Source: Lentisphaerota bacterium (GTDB lineage: Bacteria; Verrucomicrobiota; Lentisphaeria; Victivallales; Victivallaceae). From it: a stretch of 64,000 bases of DNA. The stretch is from contig SUVY01000007.1 in NCBI GenBank assembly GCA_015061775.1, forward strand, positions 1 through 64,000. Reading direction: 5' to 3'. Shown here piece by piece: positions 46,819 to 56,040 of this stretch (within the stretch, counting starts at the first letter, position 1; each line of letters starts with the position of its first letter). The notes beneath the pieces were generated by a model that was not told the DNA's origin, did no database searches, and worked only from the letters and a program-made list of their open reading frames with translations. Made by a program: the position numbers and the translations under genes.

Positions 46819-49542
46819 ATGAAATTTTATTACTTCAATTCAACCCACTGGGATCGTGAATGGTACCAGCCGTTTCAGGAGTTCCGCAAGTATCTTGTGG
46901 ACACAACTGCGGAGATGCTGGATATTTTCAAAAACGTTCCTGAGTTTGAAAAATTCACCTTTGACGGACAGACTATTGTGCTTGAAGATGTGACTGAGAT
47001 ACATCCTGAGTGGAGGAACGAGTTGGTGAAACTTGTTTCCGACGGCAAACTCAATGTCGGCCCGTGGTATGTCATGCCGGATGAATTTCTCTGTTCAGGA
47101 GAGGCTATGATGCGCAACTTCTCAGTCGGACACCAGGTCGCTGACGAGTTCGGAGGAAAAGTCTGGAAATCCGGCTATATCTGCGATATCTTCGGTCACA
47201 TTGCCCAGATGCCGCAGATCATGGCTGGCTTCGGTCTCAAGGGCGCGGTCGTGTGGAGAGGTTTCCCGGATGACAAAGGAGGCAAAGGCATCTGGGAGTC
47301 TCCGGACGGAACCCGCATCCCCGCTCTGCGTCTGCACCCCTTCTGCGGATACGGCAAGTTCAGTCTTGAAGTTCGCGGCTGGTGGAATGAAAAACTTGAT
47401 GAAAAATCAATGAAAGAGCGTCTTTCCAAATGGATAGAAGAGAACCGTTATTTCTTCGGAGACACTTTTGTTCTCAGCGATGCTCTCGATCATGCGGTTC
47501 CGTCGGCAGACACTCCGAAGCTGCTCAAATGGGTGAAGGAGCTTTATCCTGACGCCGAGGTCGTACACAGCGACTTCCTTGATTTCTTTGCCGAAGAGTT
47601 TGAAAACAGCGCGGAGCTTCCGGTTTTTGCCGGAGAGCAGATATATACCGCGAGCGGCAATCAGAACAACGGCTATCAGATACCCTATACTTTGAGTTCC
47701 CGTTACGATGTCAAACGCGCCAACGACCTCTGTCAGAACACGCTTGAACTGCTCATCGAGCCTGAGCTCGCCCGCCGCGCTGCCGACGGAGACACCAAAA
47801 GTCTGCCGTTCCTGCGTTGTCTCTGGAAAACTCTGCTCAAAAACCATCCGCACGATTCGATATGCGGCTGCTCTATCGACACCGTGCACCGTCAGGTGCT
47901 GGGGCGTTTCGAGGAAGTTCAGCAGCTTGCTTCCCGCATGGAGGAAGAGTTCCGTTTCATCGAACGCAAGCGCATTTCAGGCAAGACCATTGCCGAAGAG
48001 CTCAAAGGTTCGGACGGAATAGATAAATCCGACAAAGAGATCGCTGAAGACGGTAATTACACTCTGCGTCTCTACAATCCGCTTCCGTATGCAATGGATG
48101 GAGTCCGTGAGCTGACGATAGCGTTTCCGGCGATCACCCCCTATGTGTCGCGTCCTGAGGGAATGTTTATCAAAGATACCATTAACGCCTTCCGGCTGTT
48201 CGATGCCGACGGAGCTGAATTGCCTTATGTGATAAAAGCGCTCAAGCGCAATCAGGTGCGTCCATTCTGCCGTCAGGATGTCAGAAGATACGATGTCTAT
48301 ACCGTGGCGGCGAAGTGCCGTCTTGCTCCGTCATCGTGGACGAGCATTTCCATAAAGCCCTCAAAGTTTCAGGTGCGCAACTGGGGAAGTCTCGTTACCG
48401 GAGTCCGCTCAGCCGAAAATGGTATCATCAAACTTGAGATATCCAATGATGGAACATTCAGCGTGACTGATCTGCGTTCCGGAAGAGTTTACTCCAACCA
48501 GAACGAATACCTTATCGACCGCGATTGCGGAGACGGCTGGTATTTTGTCTCTCCGGCGGTCAACCCGACCGTTTGCGGAACCAATGACGTGACAGTCAGA
48601 CTTCTGCATAATATGAGCGATTACGCTGAGTTTGAAGTCATCAAGCGCTACCGGGTGGCAAAAGAGCTGGTCTGGAAAGGCAGCATAAACGAGTCATACG
48701 TCGGAGCTTTTGAGAGCGAAGAATATACCACGCTTGAAATAAAAAGTTATATCTCTCTTTCTTCATCAAGCGACAGCGTGAATGTCAGAACCGTGGTGGA
48801 TAATACCCTCTGCGACGCGAGAGTGCGTTTGAGAGTGCCGACCGGCATCGCGGGAAAATATTTCACAAGTCAGGTGGCGGCGATCCTTGAAAACAATATG
48901 GGTCGTCCGCATGGAGACGCTTCGATAAACATCGATGAGCCTGAGGTCATCGAACGCAACTTCGACGGAATTGCCGGAAAACGCGATGAAAAGGGCGGAA
49001 TCGCCTTTATCTCCAAAGCTGGCTTGCATGAGGTCGCCGGAATTCCGTACAGCAGCGATGAGGCACTTGCGGTCACTCTGTGGAGAAGTTTCCGCCGAAC
49101 CGTTATGACCAACGGAGAAATCGACGGACAGCTTTTGAAACGCCTTGAATTCAATTATTCGTTGAAGTGTTTTGATGCCGGCGTCTCTTACTCCGATATG
49201 GTGCGCGATATGCAGAAAATGCGAGCCGATGTTCCCAGCGATATCATAAAGAGCTGTGCGGTAAAGGAAAAGGATGCCGCTCCGTTCTTCGAGGTCAGCG
49301 GAGATCTGCTGCTCTCAGCCTGCAAGCCTGCCTGGAACGCGGAAGAAAACACCATTATCCTGCGTCTTGTGAACTACTCAGACGTTGAGGTCTCTTCAGA
49401 GGTCAAGTTTGACAGAAATATCCGCTCCGTGATGCTCTGCCGTCTCGATGAGAGCGAGATATCGGATGTCGAATTTTCCGCAAACACCTTCAAGGCAACC
49501 GCCGGCAAATGGGCGTACGTCACGTATAAGATAGCGTTCTAA
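46819..49542 (+). CDS. glycoside hydrolase family 38-like alpha-mannosidase
   Basis: YYFNSTHWDREWYQPFQEFRKYLVD; GPWYVMPDEFLCSGEAMMRNF; SGYICDIFGHIAQMPQIMAGFGLKGAVVWRG; NHPHDSICGCSID. Confidence 0.93.
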   Translation: MKFYYFNSTHWDREWYQPFQEFRKYLVDTTAEMLDIFKNVPEFEKFTFDGQTIVLEDVTEIHPEWRNELVKLVSDGKLNVGPWYVMPDEFLCSGEAMMRNFSVGHQVADEFGGKVWKSGYICDIFGHIAQMPQIMAGFGLKGAVVWRGFPDDKGGKGIWESPDGTRIPALRLHPFCGYGKFSLEVRGWWNEKLDEKSMKERLSKWIEENRYFFGDTFVLSDALDHAVPSADTPKLLKWVKELYPDAEVVHSDFLDFFAEEFENSAELPVFAGEQIYTASGNQNNGYQIPYTLSSRYDVKRANDLCQNTLELLIEPELARRAADGDTKSLPFLRCLWKTLLKNHPHDSICGCSIDTVHRQVLGRFEEVQQLASRMEEEFRFIERKRISGKTIAEELKGSDGIDKSDKEIAEDGNYTLRLYNPLPYAMDGVRELTIAFPAITPYVSRPEGMFIKDTINAFRLFDADGAELPYVIKALKRNQVRPFCRQDVRRYDVYTVAAKCRLAPSSWTSISIKPSKFQVRNWGSLVTGVRSAENGIIKLEISNDGTFSVTDLRSGRVYSNQNEYLIDRDCGDGWYFVSPAVNPTVCGTNDVTVRLLHNMSDYAEFEVIKRYRVAKELVWKGSINESYVGAFESEEYTTLEIKSYISLSSSSDSVNVRTVVDNTLCDARVRLRVPTGIAGKYFTSQVAAILENNMGRPHGDASINIDEPEVIERNFDGIAGKRDEKGGIAFISKAGLHEVAGIPYSSDEALAVTLWRSFRRTVMTNGEIDGQLLKRLEFNYSLKCFDAGVSYSDMVRDMQKMRADVPSDIIKSCAVKEKDAAPFFEVSGDLLLSACKPAWNAEENTIILRLVNYSDVEVSSEVKFDRNIRSVMLCRLDESEISDVEFSANTFKATAGKWAYVTYKIAF

Positions 49543-49562
49543 CGCAATAAAACTCAAAAAGC

Positions 49563-49601
49563 AAAACGGTACCGCGTCCATAAACCGCAGTACCGTTTTT
49601 T
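49563..49601. terminator. bidirectional terminator between convergent genes
   Basis: AAAACGGTAC-CGCGTCCATAAACCGCA-GTACCGTTTT-TT. Confidence 0.8.
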
Positions 49602-49621
49602 GTTTGCTTTGAATTCCGGTG

Positions 49622-50464
49622 TCAGAACGTTGAGTCCGGAGTCTCTCCGATGGCAGATGAGAAATATTTTTTGCCTTTGATGAAATTGTAATTGGAGGTT
49701 TGGATAAACTCTCCCGGAGTGATGAGCGCAGCGTGACCATCAAGGAAGAGGGTACTGTTGCGTCCGTTATGCCTGAAGTTCGGGTAGCTGTTTCCTCCCC
49801 AGTAACACTTCCAGCTGGGAGTCTGAGGACGTCCTGCTTCGAGAATCATCTTGAATGCAGAGGGGCGTTTTACTGTTCCCGGAGGAATATGGCAGCCGAG
49901 GGTCGCGGTCGGGTGCATTTTGTATAAATCACGGTTGGTGTCAGAAGGAGTACCCGGAATCCAGGAGTAAAGTCCGAAAGAAGCGTAAGTGCTGTCCTTG
50001 GGGTTGCCTCCGCGTCTCTTGATCTCTTTTATTGTTGCGTATCCGCCGACAGACGGGCAGTAGAACATATCGGTTTTGGTAAGATAATTTCCGCAGAGCC
50101 TGAGAGTGATCTCACGGGATGCTGTGTTTCCGCCGATCTCCTGAACCAATTTTCTGCTGATCAGCATGGAATACGGAAGTCCGTAAACATCACTCTGCGG
50201 TATATCTGTGTTGGGGTACCAGATGACTACGGTATCCCGGTTGTTTGCGGCATATTGTGCCATACCGAGACCGATCTCTTTCATGTTATTGACACAGGTT
50301 GCAGACTTTGCTCTGTCTCTCGCACTTGAAAGCGCAGGCATCAGTATTGCGGCAAGGATAGCGATGATGGCGATCACGACAAGCAGTTCGATAAGCGTAA
50401 AACTCCGGAGTTTTATCTGCTCACCTTGAGCAGATAAATAACGTTTCCCAGCAGATGATTTCAT
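49622..50464 (-). CDS. prepilin-type N-terminal domain / H-X9-DG protein
   Basis: [50 protein letters not shown]. Confidence 0.9.
   Translation of the reverse strand: MKSSAGKRYLSAQGEQIKLRSFTLIELLVVIAIIAILAAILMPALSSARDRAKSATCVNNMKEIGLGMAQYAANNRDTVVIWYPNTDIPQSDVYGLPYSMLISRKLVQEIGGNTASREITLRLCGNYLTKTDMFYCPSVGGYATIKEIKRRGGNPKDSTYASFGLYSWIPGTPSDTNRDLYKMHPTATLGCHIPPGTVKRPSAFKMILEAGRPQTPSWKCYWGGNSYPNFRHNGRNSTLFLDGHAALITPGEFIQTSNYNFIKGKKYFSSAIGETPDSTF
50413..50437 (-). other. leader-embedded hairpin (11-bp stem, 3-nt loop)
   Basis: Minus strand TTATCTGCTCA-AGG-TGAGCAGATAA within codons LSAQGEQI. Confidence 0.8.
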
Positions 50465-50551
50465 AATATCCTCTCAAAGTTGTTGATGTAGGTTTACAGT
50501 AATTATACGCATGAAAAACTTTACCGCAACCCCCGGCATGAAAAAAAACAG

Positions 50552-50586
50552 AAAAAAATCCCCTGCCGCGGTTTACGGCAGAGGAT
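50552..50586 (-). terminator. Rho-independent terminator downstream of 50607..54524
   Basis: Minus strand ATCCTCTGCCG-TAAACCG-CGGCAGGGGAT-TTTTTTC. Confidence 0.75.
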
Positions 50587-50606
50587 TTATGACGTTAGAC
50601 GGAATA

Positions 50607-53600
50607 TTATCTGCTGTTTCCGTGAGCTTTGATTTTCCAGGGCTCATGGTTTATTCCGCAGAGCACTTTGACCATCTCACAGCGGAACTCATAGCTGGTT
50701 TCCGGAATTATCACCACGGCGGCGATTTCGGCAGTGATATCGCGCATTGAGTGCAGGGTGATACCGTCTCCGGCGGAGATTCTGGTGAAGCGCGGAGAGT
50801 GATAGGGATATTTGTTCTGATCTCTATCGAGAGCGGCATCCCATCTGAAGCGGCTCCATCCTTTACCGTACTGAGCTTTGTAGAAGTCGTTTCCGGCATG
50901 GATGCCCTGCATGACTCCGAACATTTTTCCATCGGCGAGTTTGATTCCGATGATCGGATTTCTTTCGCACATGGTGGGAATGCGGCTGAGGGTCCAGACG
51001 AGATAACTGCCTTCGGCAAAGGGTTTGAATCCGAAACGCGCCTGCTCTCCGCGTTTGCTCAGGGAAACGCAGTCCTGGACGCGCTCTTTTCCGGCAGGAG
51101 CGGTTTTTCCGCCCTTGAGCAGTTTGGCATCTCTGGCAAGGGACATCTGGACGCCTTGAGCGACGAGGACAGTCAGTTCTTTCTTTGCTCCGTTGTCGTC
51201 GATGACCACGTTGTCAAAGCGCGGCAATGAGCCGCTGTTTTCAGCGGTGATGGTGAGTTTTCCATCCTTGAGTACAGCGGTCACTCCGTTGGTTGAGATG
51301 ACTTTTGCCTCTTTACCGGCTCCGGCTATTTCGTGAGTCACGCTCTTGCCGGGCTCGACCACGGTGAGCTGACGCTCGTTACCGGGAAGGGTTCCGGCGT
51401 AGGGAGCATCTTTTATCTCTATGCTCTTGACATCGCTTCTGTATGCCACAACAATATCGGCGGGAGCATTGTTTCTGCTCTTGAAAAGCAGGGAGTTCTT
51501 TCCGCCCTTGAGCTGGCAGTTCTGGAGGCGGCTGTTGAACATCACTTCAGTCCAGGCATCAAATTTTGCGATCTTTGCGATCGGAGCTTTGACTTTGATA
51601 ATATATCCCTGGCGGGCTCTCACAGCGTAGGTTGCAACTCCGTTGGCATCGGTGATGAGTTTGCGGAACGTTTTTGCTCCATCAGTTGATATCTCGATAT
51701 CAGCAGTTTTTCCATCGAGCGTAACAGCCTTGTATCCTGCTGCCACGATCGGGTAGGGCAGATCGACCTGATAACAGAAATCTTTGGGTGTCACGCGGGA
51801 GAAGGTGAGCTTGTTGTCTGCGGGCTTTCCGCTGAAAGAGAGGTAGGCGTTCGAGTAGTGCGGGAACGGCCTTATGACCTTGTAGAGCTGCTCATTTGCG
51901 ACAACTTCGGCAGGAGCCTTGGATATGACGGACAACTCCTTGGGGTAGGGGAACTTGTCATGCGGATGCACGGCGTTGGGGTCGATGCAGCGTTTGTTCT
52001 GGATATCGTTGTAGGCTCCGTCATTGTAGAAGTAGAGACGCATTTTCTCTCCCGGACGCAGGTTGTAGGCGATGCGCTGCTGCATGACAGGAGTGTTTCT
52101 TGCATACCAGCGGGATACTCCCTGACGGGCAAACGCTCCTCCTGAGTTTTTGTAACGCTGGAAGGGACCGTTTTCGATATCAAGCTGTCTCAGGCTGGCA
52201 GCGGTCTCGTTGTCATGGGCAGGGAAAAATCTCTGGGCAGAGAGGTCATAAACGTGGTTTTTGCCATCGTAGAAGACCTGCTCAAAGGCGTGACCGTAGC
52301 CTCCGATCATCGTTGCGGGAAGCATTCCGGAGCAGGTGAACATATTGGCAGTCATGTTGTTCAACGGACCGCACTCAAATCCGCAGTAGTTGTTGAGCAT
52401 GGAAAGTGCCTGATAGTCGGCTCTGCGGGCAGCGTTTGAGTGGGGAATGAAACTGACCTGATTGGTCATGAAGTAATCACTTGCCTTCAACACCAGATTG
52501 AAGAGGATATTGGCGCGGTCTTTTTCGCTGACTTTATCCATTTTGAGACTGTCGGCGAGGTCTCCGAAGCTGCGGGTATCGAGTTCATCGTTGGCGATGA
52601 GCACGGGGTGTGACACTCCCTTGACTCCGGAGGGGCAGGCTATCTCGACATAGTCCATGTAGGTGTTGGCTGGAACGCTGACGACTTTGCTTTTTCCGTG
52701 TGAGGCACGGAACTTGATGACTCCTGATTTTCTCGCCGCCTTGAAGTCTTTTACCGAAGGCAGCACGGGGTAGTTGAGTGTATTGAGGACGATGTCCGGA
52801 TTTGAGTGGTCCTGCAGTTTGGCAGGATAATACTGGATGACCTTTTCTCCCAGTTTGAATTTGCGGGATGAGAGCGGAAGATATTTGTGGTTGACTGATG
52901 CGGAAATATTTCCCTGTCCCCACGCGCTCTTTCCGTCTATATTGTGGTCGAAGTTGAAGAGGGCTGCAGTCCTGCTGTCGCACTTGAACTCTTTTGCCGG
53001 AGTGAAATCTTTATCGTAACGTTTTCCCTCAGAGATACGGACAAGATCCATTTGGAAAGGTGCCAGCGGAGCCGCTTTGGTCTGGTCGAAGCTTTTGCGG
53101 TGCATTCCGAGGTTTCCGCCGAACTCTACCTGCTGGACAGAGAGACCGTTGGGTTTTTTATCGCTGAAAATATCGCGGGGCTTGTAGCTGTATTTGCTGT
53201 CGTTGAAAATCCTTTTTCCATTGATATAGCAGGAAAATCCATCTTTACCATATTGAAAAGCGAGATGGCTCCAGCTGTTGAGTTCCACCTTGCCGGGGAA
53301 AGTGAAGGTGCGGTTTTTGAGAGTTGCATCTTTGACCTGAACTTTCCATCTTCCTCTTGAGGGAAGGTAGGTGGCTGTGAACATTGCTCCGAAAGGAGAT
53401 TTGTAGTTTCTGCGGTCTTCTCTGTCGCGGTTCATCGCGGTAACGACGATGAGTTCACGTTTTTCCCCCTTGTTCCACGTCGGGCGGAACCAGAGTTCGA
53501 CAGTGGCATCATTCTGGGGCCAGCAGGTCTCATGCTGTCCGCGCAGCTGTTTGCCTTCTGCGTAAACCGAGTGGCTGTTCGGAGTATAGAAAAATATAGT

Positions 53601-54524
53601 TCTGCCGTCGAGATTGAATGCGGTATCTCCGTCTTTTCCGGAAATACCTTTGGCGAAAAAGTGTTTGTCGTAAGCCGGGAACGGCAGCTGAGCCGCCTGT
53701 CTTACTGCGAGCTTGCTCAGCTCCACTTCAGCGAGTGAGACGGAGTGGTCTTTGATTCTGATACCATAGTTGTCAAAGGCGTATTTCGGAGAGACCATCT
53801 CAAAAGCGAAGGCGATCTTTACCGCGTCTTTGTGGAAATATCCGGTTTCGATGTGATGAGTGACGACTCCCGGAGCGCGCATAAGGCTTATCCAGCGCGG
53901 ATCGGTGAGGCTTTCGGCGAGCAGTTTGCCATTTTTGTCATACTGTTCGACTTTGGTTCCGTTGCCCCAGGTGAGTTTTGAGAGTGACTTGACGGTGAAT
54001 TCAAGTTTAGCCGGAGTTCCTGCGTATCCGGCAGGAAGGGTGACAAAATATTTGACGGTGCTGGTACCGTGGGATTTGATTTTAAATGACACGCCGTTTG
54101 CAGTGACTTTTGCAGCGGTATTTTTGGGAACGCTCCACTTGGAGGTGCTTTTCAAAGCTCCGGCAAAGAGATTGTCAGTCGAGTTTGCACAGGATTTTTT
54201 GACTTTTGCGCTGCCGGCTCTTCCAATCAGACGGACAGTTCCGGCGGGGACTTTGAACCGGAGTGTTTCAACTCCTTTGACGTTTGAGTCGAGTATAGCG
54301 GTATCGAGCTTTGTTTCGCCTTTTTTGCTGACAGCGAAGACTTCGATAGCCTGATCTTTGCCGACTACGGCGAGTTTTTCGAGTTTGTTTCTGTCGAGGA
54401 CAGTCTCGTAAGATAACGTAGTGTCGAAGCGTGGATTCCACTCAAGCGGAATATCGTTTGCGGCGGCAAACAGCGTTCCGGCGGAAGCTGCTGCGATAAA
54501 GATAGATAAAAGTTTTTTTACCAT
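50607..54524 (-). CDS. large secreted protein with LamG-like and transglutaminase-like regions
   Basis: Signal peptide; ATVELWFRPTWNKGEKRELIV...WSHLAFQYGKDGFSCYINGKRIF (LamG); GFECGPLNNMTANMF...GYGHAFEQVFYDGKNHVYDLS (Cys-His-Asp arrangement). Confidence 0.65.
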   Translation of the reverse strand: MVKKLLSIFIAAASAGTLFAAANDIPLEWNPRFDTTLSYETVLDRNKLEKLAVVGKDQAIEVFAVSKKGETKLDTAILDSNVKGVETLRFKVPAGTVRLIGRAGSAKVKKSCANSTDNLFAGALKSTSKWSVPKNTAAKVTANGVSFKIKSHGTSTVKYFVTLPAGYAGTPAKLEFTVKSLSKLTWGNGTKVEQYDKNGKLLAESLTDPRWISLMRAPGVVTHHIETGYFHKDAVKIAFAFEMVSPKYAFDNYGIRIKDHSVSLAEVELSKLAVRQAAQLPFPAYDKHFFAKGISGKDGDTAFNLDGRTIFFYTPNSHSVYAEGKQLRGQHETCWPQNDATVELWFRPTWNKGEKRELIVVTAMNRDREDRRNYKSPFGAMFTATYLPSRGRWKVQVKDATLKNRTFTFPGKVELNSWSHLAFQYGKDGFSCYINGKRIFNDSKYSYKPRDIFSDKKPNGLSVQQVEFGGNLGMHRKSFDQTKAAPLAPFQMDLVRISEGKRYDKDFTPAKEFKCDSRTAALFNFDHNIDGKSAWGQGNISASVNHKYLPLSSRKFKLGEKVIQYYPAKLQDHSNPDIVLNTLNYPVLPSVKDFKAARKSGVIKFRASHGKSKVVSVPANTYMDYVEIACPSGVKGVSHPVLIANDELDTRSFGDLADSLKMDKVSEKDRANILFNLVLKASDYFMTNQVSFIPHSNAARRADYQALSMLNNYCGFECGPLNNMTANMFTCSGMLPATMIGGYGHAFEQVFYDGKNHVYDLSAQRFFPAHDNETAASLRQLDIENGPFQRYKNSGGAFARQGVSRWYARNTPVMQQRIAYNLRPGEKMRLYFYNDGAYNDIQNKRCIDPNAVHPHDKFPYPKELSVISKAPAEVVANEQLYKVIRPFPHYSNAYLSFSGKPADNKLTFSRVTPKDFCYQVDLPYPIVAAGYKAVTLDGKTADIEISTDGAKTFRKLITDANGVATYAVRARQGYIIKVKAPIAKIAKFDAWTEVMFNSRLQNCQLKGGKNSLLFKSRNNAPADIVVAYRSDVKSIEIKDAPYAGTLPGNERQLTVVEPGKSVTHEIAGAGKEAKVISTNGVTAVLKDGKLTITAENSGSLPRFDNVVIDDNGAKKELTVLVAQGVQMSLARDAKLLKGGKTAPAGKERVQDCVSLSKRGEQARFGFKPFAEGSYLVWTLSRIPTMCERNPIIGIKLADGKMFGVMQGIHAGNDFYKAQYGKGWSRFRWDAALDRDQNKYPYHSPRFTRISAGDGITLHSMRDITAEIAAVVIIPETSYEFRCEMVKVLCGINHEPWKIKAHGNSR

Positions 54525-54547
54525 TTTTTTCTCCTTGTTATATCAAA

Positions 54548-55207
54548 TCAAAGTTGTTTTTCAAGCTGCCAAGAGAAAGTGTTTCCGATATGGTCGGTCG
54601 CGCTCAGGGTGTCTCCGGCAGAGAGCGAGCCGACACCGGGAGGCGTTCCTGTATAGATGAGGTCACCGCTCTTGAGTTCCCAGTATTTGGATATCTCCAT
54701 GATGAGTTCAGGGATCGGGAATATCATTTTTGCGGTGTTGCCCTGCTGACGGAGCGTTCCGTTGATGCTTCCGGAAAATTGCAGAGCGGCAAGATCATCT
54801 GCGGTTCCTGAGAATGCGGAAAAGTTTCCGATGGGCGCGCTGTCATCGAATCCCTTGCAGATATCCCACGGGAGAGCTTTGGAAAGCAGACGGTTTTGGG
54901 TCTCACGCAGGGTGAGATCATATCCAACTGCGAGGGCTCCAACGAAAGAGACAGCTTCTTCCGTTGACGCCGGAATTCCGTCTTTGCCGATAAGCACCAC
55001 AAGTTCAATCTCAAAGTGCGGAGTCTCTCCGCAGCGGGGAAAACGCACTGTTTTTCCCGCAGGAACAAGGGAGGTCGGAGGCTTGGAAAAAATCACCGGA
55101 CTTGCCGGCCGGTCGTTTCCCAGCTCTTCAATATGTTCCACATAGTTTCTGCCGATACAGAATATCCTGCGGCAGATATACTCATTCCGGTTCACAATGA
55201 ATTTCAT
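54548..55207 (-). CDS. fumarylacetoacetate hydrolase family protein
   Basis: IFCIGRNYVEHIEELGN; PVIFSKPPTSLV; PHFEIELVVLIGK; GDLIYTGTPPGVGSLSAGD. Confidence 0.93.
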   Translation of the reverse strand: MKFIVNRNEYICRRIFCIGRNYVEHIEELGNDRPASPVIFSKPPTSLVPAGKTVRFPRCGETPHFEIELVVLIGKDGIPASTEEAVSFVGALAVGYDLTLRETQNRLLSKALPWDICKGFDDSAPIGNFSAFSGTADDLAALQFSGSINGTLRQQGNTAKMIFPIPELIMEISKYWELKSGDLIYTGTPPGVGSLSAGDTLSATDHIGNTFSWQLEKQL

Positions 55208-56025
55208 AATGGATCACTTTCGATAAGTTGTTTGAATTTTTCTTCAAAATTATTGAGCATACTTATCCACGACTGCGGATCGATAAATGCATCGGTTTCT
55301 CCGTTCAGAACTCTGTTTCCGCGTCCGATGGTGTCGTTCTGGGAGCAGTGGTTGCCGACGTTGATATGAACGGTTCTGGTTTTGCAGTAAGCGATAGATT
55401 TTATGTATGCCTCCCGCCAGTTTTCAGCTTCAAGATTGTACTTCTTTATATACGGAGTGCGGAGCGTATTCAAACCGAGTCCTCCCATCATGGCTGATGT
55501 GAGAGTTCCGGCGGGAGTTTGAGTTTCCCAGAAGAACGAGAATGTTCCAGGAGTATGTCCCGGAGTTGACACACATTCTATTTTGGTGTTTCCGAGCTCG
55601 AGGATATATCCGTCTTCCATGACGATGTCCGGAGTGAATGTCTGGAAATCCATTCCCAGGTCTTTAGCTGCGACGAGATCATTTTCTCCTGTTACCATTC
55701 CGCAGTCATCTTTGCCTACGATGGTTTTTGCTCCGGTCAATTCGGCGAGGGCGCGGGTCGCTCCCGAGTGGTCGATGTGACCGTGGGAGTGCAGGATATA
55801 TTTTATGTCATGCGGATCGAATCCGAGCTTGTATATGTTGTCGATAACTCCGTAAAGAGTCTCAAAGTATCCTGAGTCTATGAGGATAATACCGTCTCCG
55901 GTATCAATGATGTGGGTCGATGCCGGAACGGTTCCGACAAAGTAGATGTTACCGCACAACCTGAACGGAGTTGCAATATTTCCCCATTTGTGTTTTTTAG
56001 TTTCAGCCATCGTATGCCTCTTCAT
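55204..56025 (-). CDS. MBL-fold metallohydrolase
   Basis: IILIDSGYFET; ILHSHGHIDHSGATRALAE; STPGHTPGTFSFFWE. Confidence 0.92.
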   Translation of the reverse strand: MKRHTMAETKKHKWGNIATPFRLCGNIYFVGTVPASTHIIDTGDGIILIDSGYFETLYGVIDNIYKLGFDPHDIKYILHSHGHIDHSGATRALAELTGAKTIVGKDDCGMVTGENDLVAAKDLGMDFQTFTPDIVMEDGYILELGNTKIECVSTPGHTPGTFSFFWETQTPAGTLTSAMMGGLGLNTLRTPYIKKYNLEAENWREAYIKSIAYCKTRTVHINVGNHCSQNDTIGRGNRVLNGETDAFIDPQSWISMLNNFEEKFKQLIESDPL

Positions 56026-56040
56026 TCGTGATTTTCAGTT

